Positions 25,561-35,149 of a stretch of 64,000 bases of DNA are shown one piece after another. The DNA lies in assembly GCA_016176605.1 (NCBI GenBank), contig JACOWW010000002.1, positions 64,846-128,845 of the forward strand, read 5' to 3'. The notes under the pieces are model-generated. The model saw only the letters and a list, made by a program, of their open reading frames with translations, searched no databases and had not been told where the DNA came from. A program made the position numbers and the translations under genes. The stretch comes from Candidatus Saccharimonadota bacterium (GTDB taxonomy: Bacteria; Patescibacteriota; Saccharimonadia; Saccharimonadales; UBA10212). Numbering within the stretch: the stretch's first letter is position 1; each line of letters begins with the position of its first letter.

Positions 25561-25739
25561 TTCAGGGCTAACGCATTTGGATGCAGAAGGCTATTTCTCC
25601 TTGAGGAGCGGACTGAGGCGTATACAGAAATACGTCAAAGGAGTACCGCAGAGGAAAATAGTTCTGATGCGCCAAAAGCCGCCGCGGCGCAGCCCCGACT
25701 GGTCGGGGCTGGCAGGTGGTGGCGATGCGGAGGCCTGAA
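25561..25739 (+). ncRNA. SR-A structured element, copy B, in the 5' UTR of ftsE
   Basis: Closing stem TTCAGG..CGCAT / ATGCG gagg CCTGAA flanks the SD; core shared with other copies. Confidence 0.65.
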
Positions 25740-26420
25740 ATGATTTTACTCGACAGAGTAACAAAAACTTATGGTAGCAATGAGCCGGCGCTGGAACGTG
25801 TCAGCTTGCATGTTGAGCCTAAGGAATTTGTAATTATCGTTGGCCAAAGCGGCGCTGGTAAATCCACTTTATTCAAACTGCTGACCAGGGAAGAAAAGCC
25901 CACCTCCGGCAAGATAATTGTTGGTGGTATGGACTACGATAAGTTGCGGGACAAGGACATCCCGCTGCTGAGGCGCAAAATCGGCGTGGTTTTCCAGGAT
26001 TTTAAATTGCTGCCAGCCAGAAACGTTTATGAAAACGTCGCCTTTGCGCTGGAAATTGCCGGTTTGCCAACCACCGAAATTAAACACACTATACCGAAGG
26101 TTTTGGACGTGGTAGGTCTAGGCGGTAAAGAAAAAAACTACCCGCGCGAACTATCCGGTGGTGAAAAACAGCGCGTGGCTATTGCTCGGGCGATTGTCCG
26201 CCAGCCAAAAATCTTGATTGCTGATGAACCGACCGGCAACCTGGACCTTAAGCATGCCTGGGATGTTATAAAAGTGCTAGAAAAAATCAACCAATTTGGC
26301 ACCACCGTACTGCTAACGACCCATAATCAGGAAATCGTCAATTATCTAAAGCGCCGGGTAGTAACCATTAAAGACGGCAAAATCGTGTCCGACCACGCAG
26401 TAGGGAAATACAAAATATGA
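25740..26420 (+). CDS. ftsE: Cell division ATP-binding protein FtsE (start re-assigned from 25716)
   Basis: [43 protein letters not shown]; followed by ftsX. Confidence 0.93.
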   Translation: MILLDRVTKTYGSNEPALERVSLHVEPKEFVIIVGQSGAGKSTLFKLLTREEKPTSGKIIVGGMDYDKLRDKDIPLLRRKIGVVFQDFKLLPARNVYENVAFALEIAGLPTTEIKHTIPKVLDVVGLGGKEKNYPRELSGGEKQRVAIARAIVRQPKILIADEPTGNLDLKHAWDVIKVLEKINQFGTTVLLTTHNQEIVNYLKRRVVTIKDGKIVSDHAVGKYKI

Positions 26421-26424
26421 CGAA

Positions 26425-26560
26425 GTCATTACCGTTTACCGTTTACCGTTTACCGTTTACCGTGCCTTATCCGTTTACCATTATCGATGAACAATGGTTA
26501 ACAGCTAATGGTGGATGCACTGTAAACAGAAAATGGCTAACTGTTAATGGTGCCAGAGAG
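26425..26560. repeat. ACCGTTT heptamer array with inverse arm
   Basis: TTACCGTTTACCGTTTACCGTTTACCGT ... GTAAACAGAAAATGGCTAACTGTTAATGG. Confidence 0.8.
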
Positions 26561-26568
26561 GCTTTGGT

Positions 26569-27540
26569 ATGAGATTGAAAAAGAAGGCCGAGCCGGCACT
26601 GAAACAGGACCATAAGTTTGTAACGCTTGAGCGTATTGTTAGAAACGGTTTTGTTAATTTTGGCCGCAACATTTGGCTGGCTATTGCCGCCATCGCCATG
26701 ATGGGAATCACGCTGACCATACTGCTTTTTGCGGTTGTCGCTAATGCCACTTTTAGCCACACTATTTCTGATATCACCAGCCATATCGACGTATCCGTGT
26801 ATTTGAAAGATGATGTTACTGATGGGCAGCGTACCAATCTGATTGAAAACCTAAAGGGCATTGAAAATGTGCAGGCTGTGGCGTACATCTCCAAAGAACA
26901 GGCTCTAAAAAATTATCGGGCTCAAAATATCAATAACAAAGAGCTGCAGGCCGCCATTTCGGAAACCGACAACCCTCTGCCGGCGTCGCTGGTTATCTCG
27001 CCCAAAGACCCCAATAAGCTGGAGACTATAAAAGAGTACCTGGATAAACCGGAAATTTCGTCCCTGCAGTCTGATCCCACTAGTTATAGTGGCGACCGGA
27101 AGGCCGCCATCGATAAGATAGCCAAAGCCACAGACTTTTTCCGCCAAGCCGGTATTGTCGGAATTATCATATTTATAATCATTTCGATACTCATTATTTT
27201 TAATACTATCCGTATGACAATTTTTAATCGGCGTGATGAACTGGTAATCATGCGCCTGCTGGGGGCTACCCCTGGCTATATCCGCGGGCCGTTCATCGTA
27301 GAGACTATGCTTTACGGTGTGGTAGCGGCTGCTATATCTTTAGCTATCAGCGGTGCCTTGTTCGCCGTAGCCAGCTCGACATTGCAGGCCAGCGCCCTAG
27401 GTCTCTTAGACATCAAATACTCTGGCGAGTACTTTAAGAAAAACTTATGGCTAATTTTGACTACTCAAATCCTCGCCGGTATAATAATCGGAGCCGCCAG
27501 TTCCGCCGTTGCTGCCAGGCGGTACCTGAAACTCAAATAG
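26569..27540 (+). CDS. ftsX: Cell division protein FtsX
   Basis: Four TM segments; FNTIRMTIFNRRDELVIMRLLGATPGYIRGPFIVE. Confidence 0.93.
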   Translation: MRLKKKAEPALKQDHKFVTLERIVRNGFVNFGRNIWLAIAAIAMMGITLTILLFAVVANATFSHTISDITSHIDVSVYLKDDVTDGQRTNLIENLKGIENVQAVAYISKEQALKNYRAQNINNKELQAAISETDNPLPASLVISPKDPNKLETIKEYLDKPEISSLQSDPTSYSGDRKAAIDKIAKATDFFRQAGIVGIIIFIIISILIIFNTIRMTIFNRRDELVIMRLLGATPGYIRGPFIVETMLYGVVAAAISLAISGALFAVASSTLQASALGLLDIKYSGEYFKKNLWLILTTQILAGIIIGAASSAVAARRYLKLK

Positions 27541-27625
27541 AAACTAGTAAATAGTAACTAGTAATTAGTAAATAGAAACTAGCAAAAAGGGATTAATATT
27601 TTCTAACGCCTAGTTGCTAGTTGCT
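27541..27625. repeat. TAGTAAN heptamer array
   Basis: CTAGTAAATAGTAACTAGTAATTAGTAAATAGAAACTAG. Confidence 0.8.
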
Positions 27626-27656
27626 TGACGGAGGTGCTATTATTGGTAAAGCTTTT

Positions 27657-28772
27657 ATGCTAAAACAAAAATTCAAAATTAAGCATTCTATCAGCACCAT
27701 TTTTGTTGGTTCTATCTTAATTTTGGGCCTCATTGCTGGCGGTTTGGCGCGGGCCGACCAGTTTGACGAACAAATAAGAGCGCTTCAGCAGCAAAACGAT
27801 ACCAATCAGGTGGCGGTCAATCAGTTAGCGGCTGAAGCAGCTAGCTATCAAGATGCGATTGATAAACTATCGGCCCAGATTAATAATTTACGCCAAGCAA
27901 TACTAGACAACCAGCGCCAAAGTAGCGAACTTCAAAAACAGATAGAAGAGCAGCAGGTAGAGCTGGCGCACCAGAGGCAGGTTCTTGGCATAAACATTAA
28001 AACCATGTACCTGGAAGGGGAAATCTCCACCCTCGAGATTTTGGCCGCCAGCAAGGACTTAAGCGAGTTTGTTGATAGGCAACAATACCGAAATTCCGTC
28101 CAAAGCAAGATTAAGGCGACGGTAGAAAAAATTACTCAGCTGAAACTAGAGCTGGAGGAAAAACAACGCCAAATCCAGGTTTTGATTAAGGAACAGCAGT
28201 CACAGCAAGCAATCTTAAGTGCCGACCAAAACCAGCAAAACGAAATGCTGGCTTATACCGAAGGACAAAAGGCGGCTTATAACCAGCAGATCAAAGATAA
28301 CCAAACTAAGATTAGCGACTTACGCCGACAACAAATTATCATTAACGCCCGGCTTTACGGCGGCGGTGAGATAATCCAAAACAGCCGCTGTGATATATAC
28401 CCTCAAAATTGGTGTAACGCGCCGATGGACAGCATTGTCGACACCTGGGGTATGTACAACCGCGAATGTGTGTCGTGGACGGCTTACCGCGTAGCCGCGT
28501 CGGGGCGCTATATGCCTTATTGGGGCGGGCGGGGTAACGCTAACCAGTGGGACGATAACGCTATAGCCGCCGGCATTCCGGTAGACCGCAATCCAAGAGT
28601 TGGGGACGTAGGTATTAGCAACAGCGGTTATTACGGACATAGCGTTTACGTCGAAGCTGTGAATGGCGACGGTACTATTGCCGTCAGTCAGTTTAATCAT
28701 GACTGGAACGGCACCTATTCATTTGCGCCGCGGATGCCTATTGGCAATCTTGTTTTCATCCATTTCCCCTGA
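27657..28772 (+). CDS. Coiled-coil exported protein with C-terminal CHAP-like domain (peptidoglycan hydrolase; exact start uncertain)
   Basis: EnvC/PcsB-like coiled coil; NRECVSWTAYRVAASG...GHSVYVEAVNGDGTIAVSQFN. Confidence 0.85.
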   Translation: MLKQKFKIKHSISTIFVGSILILGLIAGGLARADQFDEQIRALQQQNDTNQVAVNQLAAEAASYQDAIDKLSAQINNLRQAILDNQRQSSELQKQIEEQQVELAHQRQVLGINIKTMYLEGEISTLEILAASKDLSEFVDRQQYRNSVQSKIKATVEKITQLKLELEEKQRQIQVLIKEQQSQQAILSADQNQQNEMLAYTEGQKAAYNQQIKDNQTKISDLRRQQIIINARLYGGGEIIQNSRCDIYPQNWCNAPMDSIVDTWGMYNRECVSWTAYRVAASGRYMPYWGGRGNANQWDDNAIAAGIPVDRNPRVGDVGISNSGYYGHSVYVEAVNGDGTIAVSQFNHDWNGTYSFAPRMPIGNLVFIHFP

Positions 28773-28830
28773 TCTCTTGATCTTAGAAAACACTCAGACT
28801 TCTACGGTATAATTAAGCGTAAGTAAAATT

Positions 28831-30114
28831 ATGGAAAATACGGAGCCAATAAACCCTACTGTTCCTGTGGCGCAGAAATCCAAAATAAAGTGGACACTGC
28901 CTAAAATTTTCGCGGTTCTTGTTCTAACTGTTATAGTTTTTGCCGGCGGCGTAGCCGTAGGTAGGGGCGATCTGCGGCTGAAAGGGCTCAGCGTGACAAA
29001 AACAAAACCCGGTCCGACCAGCCTCGACTATAGCTCGATTGACCAGATTTACGGTCTGCTTAAGAGTGATTTTGATGGCACCTTGGATGACCAAAAAATA
29101 ATCGACGGGCTCAAGGCCGGCCTGGTTGAAGCCGCCGGCGACCCCTATACCGTTTACTTTAATGCGCAGGAGGCCAAGACTTTCAATGAAGAGCTAAGTG
29201 GCAGCTTCACCGGTATCGGCGCCGAACTCGGAACTGACGAAGATAATAATATTCTCATTGTTGCGCCGCTTAGCGGCTATCCGGCTGAAAAGGCCGGTTT
29301 GAAATCACGGGATATTATCGGCGCCATTGATGGTGAAACTACCGCCGGCTTGTCTGTAGACAAAGCCGTCCAAAAAATAAGGGGCCCGGCCGGTACGCAG
29401 GTCAAATTAACCATCTTGCGGGGGGCAGACAAGCCGTTTGAGGTAACTATTACCCGCCAGCAAATTAATATCGATACCGTTAAATCATCGGTGGACGCCG
29501 GTATCGGCTACTTAAAGATAACTCAATTTACTGACGACACTACCAAGTTGGCAAAAGCCGCCGTTGCCGACTTCCAAAACAAAGGTGTCAAAGCTGTCAT
29601 CTTAGACCTACGCGGTAACCCGGGGGGTTATTTGAGCGGTGCGGTTGATATTGCCAGTTTTTGGCTGGACAAAAAACAAGTTGTAGTTTCCCAAAAACGC
29701 GGTGGACAGACTTTGAGCACGGAGTACGCCAAAAGCGGCGCCACCCTCAAAGACATCCCGACAGTAGTCTTGATCGACGGCGGCAGCGCCAGCGCCAGCG
29801 AAATAACCGCCGGAGCGCTGCGCGATAACGGCGCGGCGACGATAATTGGCGAAAAAAGCTTCGGTAAGGGAAGTGTCCAGCAAGTAGAATGCCTCGGTAT
29901 CGCCAGCCTTAGCATAACCAAAACCAGCGATTCCTGTGTGGGACCAATGCTTAAAGTAACTATCGCCCGCTGGTATACCCCCAAGGGCGTAAATATAGAT
30001 AAACAGGGCATAACACCCGACACGGCTGTTAGCCTCAGCGACGAGGACCAAAAAGCCGGCCGTGACCCGCAAAAAGACAAAGCCATTGAGATTTTACGTA
30101 GTAAAATCCAATAG
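28831..30114 (+). CDS. C-terminal processing peptidase (S41)
   Basis: PDZ plus ILDLRGNPGG, GSASASEI, EKSFGKGSVQ. Confidence 0.95.
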   Translation: MENTEPINPTVPVAQKSKIKWTLPKIFAVLVLTVIVFAGGVAVGRGDLRLKGLSVTKTKPGPTSLDYSSIDQIYGLLKSDFDGTLDDQKIIDGLKAGLVEAAGDPYTVYFNAQEAKTFNEELSGSFTGIGAELGTDEDNNILIVAPLSGYPAEKAGLKSRDIIGAIDGETTAGLSVDKAVQKIRGPAGTQVKLTILRGADKPFEVTITRQQINIDTVKSSVDAGIGYLKITQFTDDTTKLAKAAVADFQNKGVKAVILDLRGNPGGYLSGAVDIASFWLDKKQVVVSQKRGGQTLSTEYAKSGATLKDIPTVVLIDGGSASASEITAGALRDNGAATIIGEKSFGKGSVQQVECLGIASLSITKTSDSCVGPMLKVTIARWYTPKGVNIDKQGITPDTAVSLSDEDQKAGRDPQKDKAIEILRSKIQ

Positions 30115-30240
30115 CCGTTCACCGTTCACCGTTCACCGTTCACCGTTTTCCGTTAACTATACGTTCACCGTTCACCGTTATCCATGGTAAATGGACCTGA
30201 GGCTAACGCACGGTAAATGGTAAACAGTAAATGGCTGATG
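30113..30240. repeat. ACCGTTC heptamer array with inverse GGTAAAT array
   Basis: CGTTCACCGTTCACCGTTCACCGTTCACCGTT ... GGTAAATGGTAAACAGTAAATGG. Confidence 0.85.
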
Positions 30241-30288
30241 TCTGGGCATCTGTGGTAGAATCTAATCAGTTATTAAGCGGAGAATGGC

Positions 30289-31902
30289 GTGGCGGTAAAT
30301 GCCAAGCAGACTAAATATATATTTGTGATCGGCGGTGTCTTGTCAGGGGTAGGCAAAGGTATTACCGCTGCCTCCATTGGCAACATCTTAAAAGCCCGCG
30401 GCCTGTCTATAAACATCCAAAAGTACGACCCATATCTGAATGTTGATGCCGGTTTGCTAAACCCCCGGGAGCACGGTGAGATTTTTGTTACCAAAGACGG
30501 CGCCGAAACTGACCTGGACGTCGGCCATTACGAGCGTTTCTTGGATGAAGATTTAACCCAGTCTAGCAGCTTAATGAGCGGCCGGGTACTGCTAAAAGTA
30601 ATTCAAGACGAAAGGGCAGGCAAGTATCAAGGTGAAGATGTTCAGATAATTCCACATCTAACAGCTGCCATACAGGATTTTATAAGTGAGGCCGGCAAGG
30701 GATTTGATGTCCACATTGTCGAAGTTGGCGGCACGGTTGGCGATATTGAAAGCCTTAGTTTCTTGGAAGCCATCCGCGAGATGAACCTCAGGCTCGGCCG
30801 GGATGACTGCCTGTTTGTCCAGGTTGTATACTTACCGTATCTAGGTACCAGCGGCGAATATAAAACCAAACCGGCCCAAAACGCCGTACGCGGACTGTTG
30901 AGCCTGGGTATTGCACCCGACATTTTAATAGCCCGCTCGGAAAGTAAACCCCCGGCGCGGGCGGTTATACCCAAACTTAGCCTGTTTAGCGGCGTTGAAC
31001 AAAGAGCGATAGTCCTGATACCTAATGCGCCAACTATTTATCAGGTACCGCTGACACTGGAAGACGCTAAAATTGCCGATTTTATTACCGAACGTTTGAG
31101 TTTGCGCAGCCACAAACCGGATATGAATAGCTGGAAAAGAGTGGTCAAAAACGCATTGACGCGTTACCGCAGAACAGTAAGCATCGGCGTGATTGCAAAA
31201 TACACCGATAACCAGGATACCTACTATTGTGTCTTCGAAGCTTTACGGACAGCGGCTTGGGACCAGCAAGTAAATGTTGATATCGTCTGGGTCAATGCCG
31301 AAAATTTGCTTCGCGACAAAAAAGAGCAGGCTAAAATGCAAGCGGTTGACGCCATAGTTGTCCCCGGCGGCTTCGGCAGGCGCGGTCTGGAGGGTAAGAT
31401 ATACGCTGCGGGCTACGCCCTCACGAACAAGATTCCCTATTTAGGGCTTTGTTTAGGGCTGCAAATGGCCGTTATTGCCGCCGCCCGTTGGGCCGGATTA
31501 AAAGGGGCTACTTCCGTTGAGCTGGACGAAGACAGTCCGCACAAAGTCATTGATTACATGGCCGACCAAAAGGATAAAGCCAACACTGGCGGTAGCATGC
31601 GCTTAGGCGATTATCCTTGTGTTCTGGAAAGGGGCACTTTAGCGCGTAAAATTTACGGTCAAGAAAAAATTGTTGAACGCCACCGCCACCGTTGTGAGTG
31701 TGCTAACGCTTACCGCGACCAGTATGAAGGTTGGGGCATCAAAGCCAGCGGCACCAGCCCCGACGGGCATCTTGTAGAAGTCATTGAAGCTATTGATCAC
31801 CCATACTTCATTGCCACTCAAGCCCATCCAGAGCTTCTCTCCCGCCCAACCCGTCCACACCCCCTATTCGTCGGCCTCATCAAAGCCGTCCTCAATAAGT
31901 AA
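30289..31902 (+). CDS. pyrG: CTP synthase
   Basis: KYIFVIGGVLSGVGKGITAASIG; glutaminase PYLGLCLGLQMAVIAAAR. Confidence 0.97.
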   Translation: MAVNAKQTKYIFVIGGVLSGVGKGITAASIGNILKARGLSINIQKYDPYLNVDAGLLNPREHGEIFVTKDGAETDLDVGHYERFLDEDLTQSSSLMSGRVLLKVIQDERAGKYQGEDVQIIPHLTAAIQDFISEAGKGFDVHIVEVGGTVGDIESLSFLEAIREMNLRLGRDDCLFVQVVYLPYLGTSGEYKTKPAQNAVRGLLSLGIAPDILIARSESKPPARAVIPKLSLFSGVEQRAIVLIPNAPTIYQVPLTLEDAKIADFITERLSLRSHKPDMNSWKRVVKNALTRYRRTVSIGVIAKYTDNQDTYYCVFEALRTAAWDQQVNVDIVWVNAENLLRDKKEQAKMQAVDAIVVPGGFGRRGLEGKIYAAGYALTNKIPYLGLCLGLQMAVIAAARWAGLKGATSVELDEDSPHKVIDYMADQKDKANTGGSMRLGDYPCVLERGTLARKIYGQEKIVERHRHRCECANAYRDQYEGWGIKASGTSPDGHLVEVIEAIDHPYFIATQAHPELLSRPTRPHPLFVGLIKAVLNK

Positions 31903-31907
31903 TGATC

Positions 31908-32088
31908 CGTCGAAAACAAAACGGCTGCGCTTGAGCGCAGTACAAGGAAGAGTTGAGCAGCGGACTGAGGCGTATATGTAATACGATGAAGGAGCAGCGT
32001 AAATTCTGACGCAGTAATGTGCCAAGAGCACCAGCGGAGCTGCTAGCTTGGCTAGCAGGTAGGTTGGTGCGGCGCAGTCGTTTTATTC
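31908..32088 (+). ncRNA. SR-A structured element, copy C, between convergent pyrG and rpmA
   Basis: CGTCGAA..AAAACGgCTGCGC / GCGCAGtCGTTTTATTCGACG closing stem; conserved core. Confidence 0.65.
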
Positions 32089-32355
32089 GACGGTGACTTC
32101 GGTGCGGGGTATACTGCGGCCGCTAAACTTTTTGAATTTTCGGTCGTTGAATTTGACCACACCGTCTTTGGCGGCATGGATTGTGTAGTTTCGGCTCATG
32201 AACGTGCCGGTACCGGCTCTCTTGGTCATGCCGATTTGGCGGACAATTACATCACCAGTCTTAACACTTTGGCCGCCAAAGACTTTAACGCCCAACCGCT
32301 GGCCGGGACTATCGTGTACATTTTTGGCTGTACCGCCTGCTTTAGTCTTACTCAT
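32083..32355 (-). CDS. rpmA: 50S ribosomal protein L27 (start re-assigned)
   Basis: MSKTKAGGTAKNVHDSPGQRLGVKVFGGQSVKTGDVIVRQ. Confidence 0.95.
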   Translation of the reverse strand: MSKTKAGGTAKNVHDSPGQRLGVKVFGGQSVKTGDVIVRQIGMTKRAGTGTFMSRNYTIHAAKDGVVKFNDRKFKKFSGRSIPRTEVTVE

Positions 32356-32522
32356 TTGAACCTCTTGCCAGCCAGCCTGCTTGCCTGCGGAGCACGCAAC
32401 TCCGCTGGCTTCTCGGCGCACTACTGCGTCAAAAGCTCCGTTGCTCGTTCACCCCGACGGTACGTCGGGACTCACTCCGCTACTCGCTCTTTCCTTGTAT
32501 TACATCCGAGCAAGAGGCTCAA
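32356..32522 (-). ncRNA. SR-A structured element, copy D, 5' UTR of rpmA
   Basis: Closing stem TTGAgCCTCTTGC/GCAAGAGGtTCAA includes the GAGG SD of rpmA; conserved core. Confidence 0.65.
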
Positions 32523-32534
32523 ATGGCTGGATTG

Positions 32535-33854
32535 TTAACGTTTCTCTAATATCAAAAGTTCGCGGGCGACGATTTGGTCTTCGCGGAAATAGACTAGCTC
32601 ATCGTTTTTAACATGGACGAAATCTACCCGATTATACCCGAGAGAAGTTAAATTATCAACCCATTCGACTTTTTTGCTCAGGGTTGATGCTGAGCGGCGC
32701 GTAGCGCCGTCGAACGCATCAAGCAGCGGCAGTCTGTGAAAGGTCCGTCCTTTCACATTGCGCCAGGCCGGTACGGCTAACGCAACTTTTTGGCCGGCTC
32801 TCAGTTGCGGCGCCAGGTTTTGCAGGAATTTCTTGATGATCGTATTTACGTCATTAACTATTTCTTTTAGTTTGTCAGATGGTGGCAGGGAATTAAGTGG
32901 CCGGCCAAGATACACTTCGCTGGCCACTGCACTGAAACGCGGCCACTGGTAGTTTGTGGCATCACCTTGTTCGATAACCACATGGCCCTCTATTCGCGGA
33001 TATTTCTTAAATAGCCATTGGATATTCACCTTAGAATATTCGACCATCCTGGGTTCAATGTCGGTGCCAACGACGTGATAGCCCATCAAAAGTGCCTCTT
33101 GTAATATCACTCCCGTCCCAGCGAAGGGGTCGAGAATCCTTATTGGTCTGGGTTTACTGTTTACTGTTTTCTGCTTTCTGTTTTCTGGCGAGCTCAAATT
33201 TATCAAAATTTGAGCGAGCTTCGGCGGCAGCATGCCGACCCTTGCATCCCGCTTTGGCCGCACTTGGTCACGTGCCGCGTAAGCTTCAATATCCTGAACA
33301 AAAAATGTCTGCGCTAGATATGTTTGCCTGCCGTGGCGCAGCACTAGCAACTCCCAAGCGCCTCGCTTAGTTAAATTATTGTATAGCACCTGCGCGGTGT
33401 TCAGCTGGAGTGTTTTATTCGGGACGATACGGGCTGGCCGGCCTTGGCTGCGAATAATTTTTTTAAGCGACAGCAAATCGGTGTTCAATTTTTTTACACT
33501 CAGATCAAGGCCATAAACGCTAACCCCTAAAGTAAATTTTCCGCCGCGCTGGTTCTGCAAATGCTTTGGGATATTTTCCGCTAAATATTCATAGGCCGAT
33601 TCCCAATTAGAGGAGGGAAGAACGCTAAGCAGCTGCGCGACTTTTAGCGTGCCGCCGAGCTTTTTAAAATTAATTTCACCGGCTGGAGTGTCCAACAGGG
33701 CGGCATTAGCCAGTGGCTTAACATGCTCAGCGCCATACAAACTCTCCAGCTCGGCCAGCCCCAAAGCCGGCTGGCGCCCCAAAATACAAAGGCTCTTGGC
33801 TTCAAACTCGTTCATCTTATAAAAGTATAACTGAGAGTCGCTCGCACCATGCAT
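32535..33854 (-). CDS. TRM11-like/THUMP-type RNA or DNA methyltransferase (true start probably near 33814)
   Basis: RILDPFAGTGVILQEALLMGYHVVGTDIEPRMVEYSKVN. Confidence 0.8.
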   Translation of the reverse strand: MHGASDSQLYFYKMNEFEAKSLCILGRQPALGLAELESLYGAEHVKPLANAALLDTPAGEINFKKLGGTLKVAQLLSVLPSSNWESAYEYLAENIPKHLQNQRGGKFTLGVSVYGLDLSVKKLNTDLLSLKKIIRSQGRPARIVPNKTLQLNTAQVLYNNLTKRGAWELLVLRHGRQTYLAQTFFVQDIEAYAARDQVRPKRDARVGMLPPKLAQILINLSSPENRKQKTVNSKPRPIRILDPFAGTGVILQEALLMGYHVVGTDIEPRMVEYSKVNIQWLFKKYPRIEGHVVIEQGDATNYQWPRFSAVASEVYLGRPLNSLPPSDKLKEIVNDVNTIIKKFLQNLAPQLRAGQKVALAVPAWRNVKGRTFHRLPLLDAFDGATRRSASTLSKKVEWVDNLTSLGYNRVDFVHVKNDELVYFREDQIVARELLILEKR

Positions 33855-33948
33855 AAAACAAACCGCTTGAGCGCGGGGCGGCTACACTGGCGTACGCCGC
33901 TCCGGCTGCACTCAGCAGAAAGTCTGTTTTATGTAAGGTGCTCGCTCT
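33855..33948. repeat. Structured divergent intergenic element
   Basis: CATAAAACA/TGTTTTATG core stem extended by GCACC..GGTGC-type pairs. Confidence 0.45.
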
Positions 33949-33966
33949 CAGCTATAATAATTTCAG

Positions 33967-35007
33967 ATGAGAGAGCAGAAAAGATCTAAGTGGCGACTTT
34001 ACGTTACAATTGCAACCTTCGTGGCTTTGGGTGTTCTAATTTATAGCCTGCGCCAACAGATTGCCGATGTTATCAAAGAACTTGGCCGGATTAACGCTGC
34101 GGCCTTGCTGCTAATTATCCCTCTCAAGGTGATTAATTTTGATTCTTACGCCCGTTTGTATAAGGACCTGTTTAAAACCTTAGGTAATAAAGTTAGCCAC
34201 TGGGCAATGTATAAATTGTCACTGGAATTAAATTTTGTAAATTACATTTTACCGAGCGGTGGAGTAAGCGGTATATCTTACTTCACTATTAGGGCGCGCA
34301 GCGAAGGTGTCAGCGCCGCCAAGGCTACGCTGGCCCAGATTACTAAGCTATTTTTATTATTCGTTAGCTACCAGCCGCTACTGGTTTTGGGCGTATTTAT
34401 TTTAGCTTTGCGCGATCATGCCAATAATCTCGTTTTAGTAATTTCTACCTCACTTATCACTCTTTTAGTTGTCGGTACGCTGCTGGGTATTTACATTATC
34501 GAAAGCCGGCGGCGCATCAATAGCTTCCTGACTTTCATAACGAGGCTATTAAATAAGGTGGTCAAGCTCGTCCAGCCGCGCAACGGCGAAGTTATAAACA
34601 TTGAGCGGGCCCAAAAAGTTTTTGGCGAACTGCACGATAATTACGAAATATTAAAATCTAATTGGCAGGCGCTGAGGCTTCCGTTTTGGCATACCACAAT
34701 GGCGAATATCACTGAGATCGCCGCCCTTTATGTCGTTTATATAGCGTTTGGCAATTACGTAAATATCGGAGCTGTAATTTTAGCCTACGCCGTGGCTAAT
34801 TTTGCCGGTTTGATTTCTGTTTTACCAGCCGGCATTGGAATTTATGAGGGCCTTATGACGGCCGTTTTAGTAGCCACGGGCATACCGGCAGGACTAAGCA
34901 TTTCGGTAACAATCATGTTCCGCATTGTAACTATGTTCATCCAACTGCCGCCGGGATATTTCTTTTACCAACGCGCTGTCCGTTCGGGGCTGGGCGCCAA
35001 AGTATGA
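33967..35007 (+). CDS. Lysylphosphatidylglycerol synthase TM region / UPF0104 flippase-like protein
   Basis: YILPSGGVSGISYFTIRARSEGVS, LSVLPAGIGIYEGLM. Confidence 0.85.
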   Translation: MREQKRSKWRLYVTIATFVALGVLIYSLRQQIADVIKELGRINAAALLLIIPLKVINFDSYARLYKDLFKTLGNKVSHWAMYKLSLELNFVNYILPSGGVSGISYFTIRARSEGVSAAKATLAQITKLFLLFVSYQPLLVLGVFILALRDHANNLVLVISTSLITLLVVGTLLGIYIIESRRRINSFLTFITRLLNKVVKLVQPRNGEVINIERAQKVFGELHDNYEILKSNWQALRLPFWHTTMANITEIAALYVVYIAFGNYVNIGAVILAYAVANFAGLISVLPAGIGIYEGLMTAVLVATGIPAGLSISVTIMFRIVTMFIQLPPGYFFYQRAVRSGLGAKV

Positions 35008-35017
35008 ACCGTCAAAA

Positions 35018-35125
35018 AACTTCAAACTTCAAAGTTCAAACTTCAGATAAACTTCAAATATTAAAGTTCAGAGTTTGGTGTTTGATGTTTGGTTTTTCTT
35101 TGATTTTTGATTTTTGTTGTTTGAA
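35018..35125. repeat. CAAACTT heptamer array plus inverse arm
   Basis: CTTCAAACTTCAAAGTTCAAACTTCAG ... GTTTGGTGTTTGATGTTTGG. Confidence 0.8.
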
Positions 35126-35149
35126 TTTTTGCCTCCAAAGGAGGCTTTT

